Source of the DNA: an uncultured Acidimicrobiia bacterium
GTDB lineage: Bacteria; Actinomycetota; Acidimicrobiia; Spongiisociales; Spongiisociaceae
Assembly (NCBI GenBank): GCA_937900165.1
Contig: CALCCX010000407.1
Location: 1 to 13,397, forward strand
Direction of reading: 5' to 3'
DNA length: 13,397 bases
The position numbers and the translations under genes are program-made. The notes below the pieces were generated by a model, which saw only the letters and a list, made by a program, of their open reading frames with translations, searched no databases and was not told the DNA's origin. The first letter of the stretch is position 1. Each line of letters starts with the position of its first letter. Positions 6,104-12,831 of this stretch are shown one piece after another.

Positions 6104-6140
6104 GGTCCGCGTCACCGAAGTTTCGTGGGCCAAGCTTGCG

Positions 6141-6213
6141 AGCCCCCTTCCGGATTCGAACCGGAGACCTCCTCCTTACCATGGAGGCGCTCTACCGACT
6201 GAGCTAAGGGGGC
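6141..6213 (-). tRNA. tRNA-Thr (GGT anticodon)
   Basis: Complete cloverleaf on the minus strand: acceptor GCCCCCT pairs with AGGGGGC, D arm TAGCTCAG, anticodon stem CCTCC/GGAGG with loop ATGGTAA (anticodon GGT at 6178-6180), T arm TCCGG TTCGAAT CCGGA, discriminator T at 6141. No encoded CCA. It is the middle gene of the Tyr-Thr-Met cluster, 27 nt after tRNA-Tyr. Confidence 0.96.
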
Positions 6214-6240
6214 GTGCCTTGTGAGTTGCTTGTGCGTCTG

Positions 6241-6323
6241 TGCCGAGAGAAGGATTCGAACCTCCGTAGGCGTGAGCCGGCAGATTTACAGTCTGCTCCC
6301 TTTGGCCGCTCGGGCATCCCGGC
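6241..6323 (-). tRNA. tRNA-Tyr (GTA anticodon)
   Basis: An 83-nt class II tRNA with a long variable arm. Acceptor GCCGGGA pairs with TCTCGGC (one G-T pair), the D arm contains GCCCGAGCGGCC, the anticodon loop is CTGTAAA (anticodon GTA at 6287-6289), the T arm is GGAGG TTCGAAT CCTTC, and the discriminator is A at 6241. No encoded CCA. It is the first tRNA of the cluster, 106 nt downstream of the membrane protein gene. Confidence 0.96.
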
Positions 6324-6357
6324 AAAACGCCCGTTGCATCTGCCCGGGCGAGCCTGA

Positions 6358-6386
6358 ATCCTAGCCGGTCGGGACCTCGGTGAAAA
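6358..6386 (-). promoter_or_regulatory. Candidate promoter of the tRNA cluster
   Basis: On the minus strand a -10-like TAGGAT (6358-6363) follows a -35-like TTTTCA (6381-6386) with 17 bp between them. Transcription would start near 6351, about 28 nt ahead of tRNA-Tyr. The -35 matches consensus at four of six positions, so this is a plausible but unproven sigma-70-type promoter. Confidence 0.35.
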
Positions 6387-6429
6387 TCTGGTTCGGGCAA
6401 CATTCCGACCGGACAACCACCTCGCCAAG

Positions 6430-6972
6430 CTAACCAAGCTTGTCAGCCTGCTTGCCCGCCCGCCAGGCCGCAATCGCGAAGACGGCTGTCAGAACACCGT
6501 CGGCGACCGCCGGCAATCCCCGCCAAAGCCAGTCGATAGCGGTGACGAGGCTGAGACCGGCAGCGCCCACCCACATCCATCTCGATGTGTTCAGCAACAA
6601 CAGCTTGCGAGCAGCCGGTGTAATGGCCGCACCCCCGAGTGCATCCGCCCTCCGTAGGGTCTTGCGGACCCATCGCGACATCACCCACAGGACCCCGGCT
6701 ATGTACCCGAGGCCGATGCCGAGCCAGCCAGGCTCGACCCAAACGAGCGCCGCCACACCGACCGCGCCAAAACCAGCAATCCCGATTTCAGCTCGGCTGA
6801 GTTGTCGACTCGCCCACCTCGCTTCACGGGCAGCGGCTCCAACGCTGAGAAAAGCCGCCCAGCCCAGAGCTGCGACAACAAAGAGGCTCGTCACGATCGT
6901 TGCCTCCTCGGTCGTCAAGACCACGCCCCCTCCGGCAGAGGAAACTACGGGCAAGGTTGCCCAGCTCAGCAT
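6430..6972 (-). CDS. Hypothetical multi-pass membrane protein
   Basis: I do not recognise the family. The 180-residue product has about five hydrophobic segments (roughly residues 26-47, 62-79, 83-100, 131-149 and 155-170), separated by short, arginine-rich loops such as RWVRKTLRRAD that should face the cytoplasm. No catalytic motif is visible. The gene lies 42 nt after the HDOD gene on the same strand and is probably cotranscribed with it. ATG 6972 has no clear ribosome binding site. A TTG at 6918 is preceded by GGAGGG at suitable spacing and would give MTTEEATIVTSLF, about 162 residues, so the shorter form may be the real one. Downstream, tRNA-Tyr begins after 106 nt. Confidence 0.7.
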   Translation of the reverse strand: MLSWATLPVVSSAGGGVVLTTEEATIVTSLFVVAALGWAAFLSVGAAAREARWASRQLSRAEIGIAGFGAVGVAALVWVEPGWLGIGLGYIAGVLWVMSRWVRKTLRRADALGGAAITPAARKLLLLNTSRWMWVGAAGLSLVTAIDWLWRGLPAVADGVLTAVFAIAAWRAGKQADKLG

Positions 6973-7014
6973 CGGATCAGCGCCGGAACCGGGTCCGAAG
7001 ACGAGATCACGGAG

Positions 7015-7869
7015 TTATGCGAACATCGCCGCCGTGGCAGAAGCGTCTGCGAACGCCCCTTCGAGAATCGACTCGGCCTGGTCGGTGGGGAGCCCGAAGG
7101 TTTGGGTGATGTCGGCCAGGAAATTTTGCCTACATTCTTCATCATCGAAATCCCGTACCGCCGCGGCTACCTTGACGAGAGGCAGGATATCTGACGCTTC
7201 GACGGGGTCGTGATGATTGGCGATCGCCTCTGCGAGCTGGTCAGGAAACTCCCAGGTCACGCACATCAGGCCGCCAACCTTCTGGTGATCCCAGGCGAAC
7301 TCCCGATGTTCGATTTCCAAGAGGGGATCGCGGGTTGCCGCTGCCTGCAAAAGCAAATCCCCGTATCCCTCAATTTGGTGGGCCAGGACAGGCAATGCCA
7401 GATCTGCCAGCAGAGCCGCAGTGAAATTCTCAGAGCGGCGACTCGGATCGAGAACGTTCGCGTATGCAGCTGCGACTGTCGCTCGCTTCGCTGCGGTGGT
7501 CCAAAAATCCTGCGAGTCGAAGCCTGGGATCGGACCCTTCGGAAGCGACTCGTTAACGGCAAGGCAGATGAGAATCGACTCGAGTTGGTTCCGGCCGAGC
7601 ATCATGACCGCCTGATGCAGGTCGACGATCGGTCGGCGAGGCGCGAAGGAGGCAGAGTTGACGAGTCGCAGCAAGTGGACGGACAGGCCAGGATCATCCT
7701 TCAATGTGTCTGCCACATCGTTCAGGTCCGCGTCAGCGCCAGACACCTTCTCGATCGCCGTTGTCACGACCCTCGGGAAGCTGGGCAGTTCATAGCCCTC
7801 CAGAATCGCGGCGAGGCCGTCGGCAGCATCCGCTTCCCCCGAACGTTTCGCTCTCTTCAGGATGGCCAC
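7015..7869 (-). CDS. HDOD-domain signalling protein
   Basis: HDOD domains are relatives of HD phosphohydrolases that have mostly lost the metal-binding site and act in signal output, motility or c-di-GMP-linked regulation. Here the domain fills most of the protein: a LPSFPRVVTTAIEKV entry helix, then DDPGLSVHLLRLVNSASF (around residues 58-75), AVMMLGRNQLESILI, and later ALLADLALPVLAHQ, HREFAWDHQKVGGLM and EAIANHHDP. There is no attached GGDEF, EAL or receiver domain. I chose GTG 7869, one base after the stop of the channel gene and about 10 nt after AGAAGG, giving 284 residues; a TTG at 7902 would add 11 but lacks a ribosome binding site. The 1-nt spacing suggests coupling with the potassium channel gene. 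Confidence 0.85.
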   Translation of the reverse strand: MAILKRAKRSGEADAADGLAAILEGYELPSFPRVVTTAIEKVSGADADLNDVADTLKDDPGLSVHLLRLVNSASFAPRRPIVDLHQAVMMLGRNQLESILICLAVNESLPKGPIPGFDSQDFWTTAAKRATVAAAYANVLDPSRRSENFTAALLADLALPVLAHQIEGYGDLLLQAAATRDPLLEIEHREFAWDHQKVGGLMCVTWEFPDQLAEAIANHHDPVEASDILPLVKVAAAVRDFDDEECRQNFLADITQTFGLPTDQAESILEGAFADASATAAMFA

Positions 7870-7870
7870 G

Positions 7871-8920
7871 TCACTCGGCCCTTCTTCCCATTTTCGTCGC
7901 AAAGATGCTGAGAAGCCCCCCCAGCATGACGTAGCCGAGAATGACCTCGGCCAGCGCCAGAATCTGGGCAGGCAGGGAGGCGGGAAGAGCGTCTCCGTAG
8001 CCGAGGGTGGTCAGGGTTACGATCGAAAAGTAGATGGGAGAGATGACAGTTTCATAGTCTCCGTAGTCGATCGCCACGGTCGTATACAGACCGGCGAACA
8101 CTGCCGCGACCAGCGCTGTCCACATGGCCCATCGGGCAAAGCTTCTCCCGCAATCACTCGTGAGCCACCAAACCCGATAGAGGAACGCATTGAGCCGGCT
8201 CCTGGATCGGAACTCGTGGAGGTAGTTCTGGTCAAGGATCATTCGCCTTGCCAAGTAGGCGCCGGCGAAATCCGCATCGTGCAGATCGACGCCAATCCAA
8301 TCAGCCGATTCAAACCCACTCATATTGCGGAGTTGTGACGATCGAAGGTCCGTGTCCCTGAATGCCGCTCGGTGCACGAGCGCGTTGGTGAGGTCGGCTC
8401 CGGTCATTTCGGCCTTCGAGAAATCGCTGCCTGCGAAATCGGCGTCGCGCATTCTGGCGCCGCTCAAGTTGGCGGCCCGAAAGTCAACTGACTTTGCGAT
8501 GGAATGGGTGAATGACGCACCCCGCAGGTCGGCGTTGAAAAACAGGGCGTCTGTCAGATCCGAGTTCCCGAACACGGCTTCAGATCCCCGGACCTCGCTC
8601 AGATCGGCCCCCACCAACCCGCAGTTGAGGAGCTGGGCACCCTCGATGTTCGCTTCGAACAGGGTCGCCTTGGTGAGGTTGGCGCCGATCAGACGAGCAC
8701 CGCTGAGATCGGCTCTGTTGAGGTCCACCCCAGACAGGTCGCAACCGGACAAATCCTTCCCGGAGAGATCAAGTCCTGCGAGACGAACGCCGGCCAGAGA
8801 TTGGCCCGGCTCGATGTCGTCGACCTCAACTTTGCCAAACCCCGCAAACGAGTGGCGGGGTGTCTCCTCTGAATTGGTTTCACGAGCGATCACGAGCACA
8901 TCCCCTGGCGCGGGACTCAC
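7871..8920 (-). CDS. Pentapeptide-repeat protein fused to a two-helix potassium channel
   Basis: Residues about 41-225 are pentapeptide repeats of A(D/N)LxG type (for example DLSGKDLSGCDLSGVDLNRA), which fold into a right-handed quadrilateral beta-helix. After a linker come TM1 (about 265-284), a pore helix with the selectivity filter TTLGYGD (304-310), the K+ channel signature, and TM2 (about 317-341), then a very short tail ending KMGRRAE. So it is probably a cytoplasmic repeat domain gating or anchoring an Ion_trans_2-type K+ channel in the plasma membrane. There is no RCK/TrkA domain. GTG 8920 gives 349 residues; a GTG at 8893 with AGGGG 8 nt upstream is an alternative start. The stop is 1 nt before the HDOD gene. 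Domain calls are firm; the gating signal is unknown. Confidence 0.88.
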   Translation of the reverse strand: MSPAPGDVLVIARETNSEETPRHSFAGFGKVEVDDIEPGQSLAGVRLAGLDLSGKDLSGCDLSGVDLNRADLSGARLIGANLTKATLFEANIEGAQLLNCGLVGADLSEVRGSEAVFGNSDLTDALFFNADLRGASFTHSIAKSVDFRAANLSGARMRDADFAGSDFSKAEMTGADLTNALVHRAAFRDTDLRSSQLRNMSGFESADWIGVDLHDADFAGAYLARRMILDQNYLHEFRSRSRLNAFLYRVWWLTSDCGRSFARWAMWTALVAAVFAGLYTTVAIDYGDYETVISPIYFSIVTLTTLGYGDALPASLPAQILALAEVILGYVMLGGLLSIFATKMGRRAE

Positions 8921-8984
8921 CCAAACGGGAGCCCGGTCACCAGTCCAGTCGGCTCCAGAAGCCGCCGGCTAAGCGCTCGGGCCG

Positions 8985-9530
8985 CTAGTCGCCCCGTTGT
9001 CGTCGTCTGAGTTCGTTCAACTCGGGTAAGGCTTCGCGGTCCTTGGCACGGTTCGCGTGTGTCTTGGAATCGATGATGTCATCGAGCGAAGCAACCGGGA
9101 TTCGAAGGGCACCAGTCTGGGTGAGTGTCGCCCGTTCGAGCAACTGGTCATAGTCAACAGGCTGACCATTCGCGTCGGGGATATCGGCAAGGATGTCGAT
9201 GCTGCCGCAATCGGTCCGCCAAGTCGACGCCGCGGTTCGATCAAAGAAGTCAGGATGGAGAAGCTGCCGGGACAACTCGGCAGCAGTCTCGTCATCCACT
9301 CCTTCGATACGCAGTCGAGGATTGCCCAAAGCGTTCAGGGCCTCGCAAAGCCGCCGATGGTTCTCCTTGGTTTGGCGGGCTACGCAGTCGACATCCCGGG
9401 TGGCTCGGTCCGCACCCCACAAAATGGCGGCGCTTCCTCCCACCACGACGTATTCGACACCGTGTGTGTCGAGCGCTGCAAAGATCTCCGTCTCGTCGAG
9501 ATGGCCGTACTTGTCGAAGGGTTGGGTCAC
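8985..9530 (-). CDS. Nucleotidyltransferase-fold protein, probable toxin of an XRE-linked module
   Basis: The 181-residue product has the pol-beta-type nucleotidyltransferase signature: YVVVGGSAAILWG (GGS at residues 31-33), then DVD (Asp46 and Asp48), and a third acidic strand SIDILADI (Asp112). The C-terminal VASLDDIIDSKTHANRAKDREALPEL pattern is typical of AbiEii/DUF-type nucleotidyltransferases found with helix-turn-helix partners. Some such enzymes are toxins that add nucleotides to tRNA ends. Whether this one does so is inference. It starts with GTG in a GTGA overlap with the stop of the XRE gene, so the two are translationally coupled, the regulator coming first as in many toxin-antitoxin pairs. 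Catalytic residues look intact. Confidence 0.8.
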   Translation of the reverse strand: MTQPFDKYGHLDETEIFAALDTHGVEYVVVGGSAAILWGADRATRDVDCVARQTKENHRRLCEALNALGNPRLRIEGVDDETAAELSRQLLHPDFFDRTAASTWRTDCGSIDILADIPDANGQPVDYDQLLERATLTQTGALRIPVASLDDIIDSKTHANRAKDREALPELNELRRRQRGD

Positions 9531-9883
9531 GGGGCCAGTAGGCCGTCGCCTCGAAGTTCTGCTGCGAACTCTCTGAGGTCGTCCGCGGTGCGAAGTTCCC
9601 TTCCATCACGGGTACGCGTCACGTCATCACCAGTCGGCCCCTTCTGCCCTTCGAAGCGCTCCCCGAGTTCAGTGAGCGTGGTCGGCAGACCCGTGCGAAC
9701 TGCTCGCAGCTCTTGGCCGCACGCCGCCAACAGACGCTCCAGTGTGTCAACACCAGGATCAACAATCCCGTTCTCGTACCGGGAGACCGTTGGTTTCGAG
9801 CTGCCCGCCCGCTCTGCGAGTTCGGCCATCGTGATTCCGGCCTCTCGGCGGGCTTTTCGTATCAGTTCTGCTGCCACCCTCAT
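9527..9883 (-). CDS. XRE-family helix-turn-helix regulator, probable antitoxin
   Basis: An N-terminal Cro/C1-type helix-turn-helix is clear: IRKARREAGITMAELAERAG, then SKPTVSRYENG as recognition helix, then VDTLERLLAACG. The C-terminal half (about 60 residues, with a TRDGREL segment and an acidic ADDLREFAAELR helix) is likely the partner-binding part. The ATG at 9883 gives 118 residues and starts MRVAAELI; a GTG at 9907 would add 8 residues but would translate through the palindrome described below. No Shine-Dalgarno sequence precedes either, so the message may be leaderless. It overlaps the nucleotidyltransferase gene by 4 nt. A DNA-binding antitoxin that represses its own operon is the best reading. 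A plain transcription factor is the alternative. Confidence 0.82.
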   Translation of the reverse strand: MRVAAELIRKARREAGITMAELAERAGSSKPTVSRYENGIVDPGVDTLERLLAACGQELRAVRTGLPTTLTELGERFEGQKGPTGDDVTRTRDGRELRTADDLREFAAELRGDGLLAP

Positions 9884-9892
9884 GGCAACCAG

Positions 9893-9905
9893 GTTATCAG
9901 ATAAC
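9893..9905. promoter_or_regulatory. Palindromic operator candidate of the XRE module
   Basis: GTTATC, A, GATAAC is a perfect 13-bp palindrome whose near edge lies 9 bp upstream of the chosen XRE start codon, where a -10 element would be. TATC/GATA half-sites are common for XRE-type antitoxins. Autorepression is inferred from position only. Confidence 0.5.
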
Positions 9906-10019
9906 ACAACCCGTGGCTAGCGACCCACCCAGCCGCCCGGAGCTACTCGACATCGTGATCGCACAATGACACCCGGCCGAAGTCGACCAATTCGAACACC
10001 AGCTCACGGCCGAGGGCGC

Positions 10020-10100
10020 CTCGAGTGGGTCGGCGATGAACAAGCTGGCCGACCGACGGGTTGAGGTCCATCGGAATCCGTTGACCCGCCTGAGAGATCT
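10020..10100 (-). pseudogene. Decayed fragment resembling an internal part of htpX
   Basis: The 216-nt gap between the XRE module and htpX holds a stretch that matches an internal part of htpX (about 10236-10316) at roughly 75-80% by eye. Translated, it begins ISQAGQRIPMDLNPSVGQL, against ISQAGERIPMDVNPAVSQL in HtpX; after one frameshift it continues FIADP against FISDP. No start codon, zinc motif or rest of the protease is present. It is a relic of a second htpX-like gene or of a partial duplication. The remaining ~110 nt of the gap (9908-10019) shows no recognisable coding sequence. Confidence 0.65.
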
Positions 10101-10122
10101 ATGCGTCTAACTCGTAGGTTGT

Positions 10123-10995
10123 TCAGGGGCCTCGGTAGTACATGTCTTCGAGTCGCTGGATGCGTTCTTCGACCGGCGGGTGGGTGGAAAAGAGCTTTCT
10201 CATGGTGCCACCGCGCCGCTGCCGGCCCCGAAGGGCCATGGTCGGATCGGAGATGAAGAGTTGACTGACCGCAGGGTTGACGTCCATCGGAATCCGCTCG
10301 CCCGCCTGAGAGATCTTTTGCAGAGCCCTGGCCAGTTGCAGCGGTTGACCAGTGATGGACGCCCCAGAAGCGTCGGCCTGAAACTCCCGGGACCGGGAAA
10401 TCGCCATCTTGATGACCATGGCCGCGATCGGGGCCAAGATCAGCGCCAACAGACCGCCGATGGCGCCAAGGGGGCTTCCTCGACTGTCGCGACCACCCCC
10501 AAACCACAGCGCCATCCTGGCAAAGATCGAAAGGGCCGCCGCCATCATCGCCGCGATGGTGGAAATCAGGATGTCGCGGTTGGCCACGTGAGCGAGTTCG
10601 TGGGCGAGCACTCCCTCGAGTTCTTCATCGGTCATGATCTCGAGGATCCCGCTGGTCACTGCCACCGCTGCGTTGGCCGGGTTACGGCCGGTGGCGAAGG
10701 CGTTCGGCTGCGGCTGATCGATCAGATGAATGCTGGGCATCGGCATCTCTGCCTTGGCGGCCAAGCGGCGCACGATCGCGTAGACGGTTGGCAGCTCGTG
10801 CTCCTCGACAGGCTTGGCTCGACTGGCCTTGAGAGCCATCTTGTGGCTGAAGAAATATGCAAAGAAATTGATGCCGCCGGCCAAAATCAGGCCGACCCAA
10901 AGTCCGACGCTCTGGCCCAGCACCCCAATGGCGATCAGCCAAACGAGGGCTCCGAGGAAACCGAGCAGTCCGACGGTCTTGAGGTTGTTGGTCAT
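10123..10995 (-). CDS. htpX: Membrane zinc metalloprotease HtpX
   Basis: HtpX (M48 family) degrades damaged membrane proteins, acting alongside FtsH in the plasma membrane. The 290-residue product has two N-terminal transmembrane helices (about 8-27 and 31-49), NAFATGRNPANAAVAVTSGI ahead of the catalytic helix, the zinc motif HELAH (132-136), a hydrophobic stretch (about 143-165), another after SPLGAIGGLLALILAPIAA, the third ligand in SREFQAD (Glu204), and the STHPPVEERIQRLEDM ending typical of the family. All catalytic residues are present. The start at ATG 10995 gives the normal length. It is followed closely by the htpX-like relic. Regulation is not visible; in other bacteria htpX responds to membrane stress. 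Confidence 0.95.
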   Translation of the reverse strand: MTNNLKTVGLLGFLGALVWLIAIGVLGQSVGLWVGLILAGGINFFAYFFSHKMALKASRAKPVEEHELPTVYAIVRRLAAKAEMPMPSIHLIDQPQPNAFATGRNPANAAVAVTSGILEIMTDEELEGVLAHELAHVANRDILISTIAAMMAAALSIFARMALWFGGGRDSRGSPLGAIGGLLALILAPIAAMVIKMAISRSREFQADASGASITGQPLQLARALQKISQAGERIPMDVNPAVSQLFISDPTMALRGRQRRGGTMRKLFSTHPPVEERIQRLEDMYYRGP

Positions 10996-11146
10996 GATGG
11001 AACAGATGGTATATCGGATTACCGCTTATCCGAAGCCGTCGGCTGGCTCTACGCAAGCGCGGTTGCGCCCAGGGTCAAACGAAAATCTCCCAAACGACCG
11101 ATTGCCGGCTGTACTCGGGGTGCCCAGTGTCGCCATAGCGACCCTA

Positions 11147-11173
11147 CGAACCCTGAGTACAACCCAGGGTTCG
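11147..11173 (-). terminator. Stem-loop downstream of the lipoprotein gene
   Basis: CGAACCCTG and CAGGGTTCG are perfect 9-bp arms around a 9-nt loop, 10 nt past the lipoprotein stop and 150 nt before htpX. No U-run follows (TAGGGTCGC), so it is a tail-less terminator candidate rather than a classical one. The remaining ~150 nt up to htpX shows no gene. Confidence 0.45.
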
Positions 11174-11182
11174 CTGATCCGC

Positions 11183-11671
11183 TCAGCCGTTTTGGTCGCA
11201 GATGAAGAAGTAGCCGTTGTCGGTGATTCGGTAGTCATGGTCTCCGCCTGGGCCGCTCACGACCACTTGGTAGCCATCGACGAGGGCTTGGGTGTAGAGG
11301 ACTCCAGGCTCCGGGCACCCCAGCGACCCGTCGCTCCATACTACGGTCCTGGCAACCGCAACCTGGAAGGCCGCTTCGTCGGATGTCGAGCCGGCGTCTT
11401 CGAGCACCATGGCAATGATGGAGTCTGGCACCTCACCGCTCGCCTCCTCGTCGAGGGGCTGGGCGGCAGGATCGAAACGACCCGGGACCGTGTTGGGTGG
11501 TGTGGAGCCCGCCGGCAAATCGGCATCGGCCTGCTCGATCCCGGCCTGAGGAGGCGAAGTCGTGACCGGAGTTTCACTGGGCCCGTCGTCGGGGAATGAC
11601 TCGTCGGCACCCCCACAAGCCGCGGATACAAGCACGAGCAGCAACACGATCGAGACGATCCTTCGCATCAC
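11183..11671 (-). CDS. Secreted lipoprotein of unknown function
   Basis: The product starts MMRRIVSIVLLLVLVSAACGG: basic n-region, hydrophobic core and a lipobox-like SAAC, with Cys19 as the likely lipidated residue. A Pro/Thr/Ser/Asp-rich linker (about residues 20-80) follows, then a conserved-looking domain with VVWSDGSLGCPEPGVLYTQ, ALVDGYQVVV and a YFFICDQ end. I recall similar GSLGCPEPG...YTQALVDGY domains in actinobacterial and other extracellular proteins without known function. The two Cys (in GCPEP and FICDQ) may form a disulfide outside the cell. ATG 11671 and ATG 11668 are both possible starts. A perfect inverted repeat lies just after the stop. The 104-nt gap to the methyltransferase gene probably contains its promoter. 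Confidence 0.75.
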   Translation of the reverse strand: MMRRIVSIVLLLVLVSAACGGADESFPDDGPSETPVTTSPPQAGIEQADADLPAGSTPPNTVPGRFDPAAQPLDEEASGEVPDSIIAMVLEDAGSTSDEAAFQVAVARTVVWSDGSLGCPEPGVLYTQALVDGYQVVVSGPGGDHDYRITDNGYFFICDQNG

Positions 11672-11775
11672 TGCACCTCACCTTCTGGCCCTGGTCAACG
11701 CGCCTTGCCAGACGCTACTCATTCATGTGACGACCACAACGCCCCAACCGGTTCCCGGATGCCAGGCTCCGGCGC

Positions 11776-12831
11776 TCAAACTCTGGCAATCAGCACTCGA
11801 AAATCACCTAGACCTCGGGGATGGAGGAGGGTCTCGCCGGCCGTCCGGAGAGATCGGACCTCGAGCTGGGTCATTGCCTCGCCGTCGCGGGCCGCCGCCA
11901 ACTCGTCCACCCGCATCCGATCGAGACGTCCCCTGATACCAAGGCCCTCGAGAAACTCGTCCTGGCGTACCAACTCGGTTTGGGCGCCGGCTTCGGTGAG
12001 CGCATCGATGAGGGCGGAGAAGTTGACGTCTGCGGTCAGGTCGGTTTCGCCTGGCGCCTCGAGAGGGTGGGGACCGAGGTGATGACCCTGGTAGGTGCGC
12101 ACAGTGCCTTCGCCTCGCCGGTTGGCGAGACCCTCGGCAGTATTTCCGTAGTCAACCAGCACCAACGCCCCACCGTCGAGCTTCCCGAGCGCCGCCAGCA
12201 CCAGCGCCTGGGCCTCCAGCTGAACCTCCACGATCCCCCCATCTTGGACCGGCCCTGCCCACCTACCGAGCCATTCTTCGACCTCGAGCCGTACCGGCGC
12301 ATCCACCCACACCAGATCGACTCCATCCGAGCCGACCCACCGTTCACGCCAATCGTTGCCCTGCCGCACGGCCAGGGCCATCGGCACGTTGTCCACGAGC
12401 TCGTTGGCGATCATCACACCGCTGAACGGCGCGACCTCATCGAGGGAGCCGGCCACAGTGGCGGTCGGAACGGTCACGCCGAGCTTGCTCCGCGCCGCCG
12501 GGGACAGGTCGATGGCGATCAGCGGATCAGGGTCGAAAGTGAGCGTGGACGCCAGAGGAGCCAGCAGCGACCCAGATCCGGCGCCCAGTTCCGCGACTGC
12601 AAATCGGTCTGAACCCAACCGGCCCCGCTCCTCTTCGACAAACCGGGCGATCGTCTCGCCGAACATCGGGCTGACCTCCGGGCTGGTCAGGAAGTCTCCA
12701 TCCTTGACCGATCGGATTTGTCCGGTGGCGAAATAGCCGTGTCCAGGCGAGTACAGGGCCCGCTGCATGTACTCCTCGAAGGGGATCGGATCGTCCCGAA
12801 GCTCGCCAACCAGGAGGCCGCGCAGGCTCAC
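11776..12831 (-). CDS. MidA/NDUFAF7-family SAM-dependent methyltransferase
   Basis: This family (Pfam Methyltransf_28) includes human NDUFAF7, which methylates an arginine of complex I subunit NDUFS2. Bacterial substrates are poorly known. Visible marks are PIPFEEYMQRALYSPGHGYF at the N terminus, GDFLTSPEVSPMFGE (residues 45-59), the SAM-binding ELGAGSGSL (81-89), AIDLSP as motif II, MIANELVDNVP (the family's NE-D-P motif), ALVLVDYG, and a C-terminal LGDFRVLI. GTG 12831 overlaps the glgB stop (GTGA) and gives 351 residues, the family's usual size; the frame is open further upstream but that part is inside glgB and lacks similarity. Translational coupling with glgB is likely although the functions seem unrelated. 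Confidence 0.88.
   Translation of the reverse strand: MSLRGLLVGELRDDPIPFEEYMQRALYSPGHGYFATGQIRSVKDGDFLTSPEVSPMFGETIARFVEEERGRLGSDRFAVAELGAGSGSLLAPLASTLTFDPDPLIAIDLSPAARSKLGVTVPTATVAGSLDEVAPFSGVMIANELVDNVPMALAVRQGNDWRERWVGSDGVDLVWVDAPVRLEVEEWLGRWAGPVQDGGIVEVQLEAQALVLAALGKLDGGALVLVDYGNTAEGLANRRGEGTVRTYQGHHLGPHPLEAPGETDLTADVNFSALIDALTEAGAQTELVRQDEFLEGLGIRGRLDRMRVDELAAARDGEAMTQLEVRSLRTAGETLLHPRGLGDFRVLIARV

Noticed and set aside
5906..6133. Small frame containing two similar 25-residue repeats between tRNAs
   Set aside because: It runs through tRNA-Met and the palindromic DNA repeats, which explain the apparent protein repeats; no ribosome binding site.
6176..6473. Short minus-strand frames across tRNA-Thr and tRNA-Tyr
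   Set aside because: They overlap structured tRNA genes entirely and encode familiar false peptides seen when tRNAs are translated.
9960..10020. Plus-strand peptide HPAEVDQFEHQLTAEG as a remnant gene
   Set aside because: Interrupted by a stop immediately before it, without start signal or recognised family; too short to support.
11026..11205. Small frames between htpX and the lipoprotein gene
   Set aside because: No ribosome binding site or domain; part of the interval forms a stem-loop.
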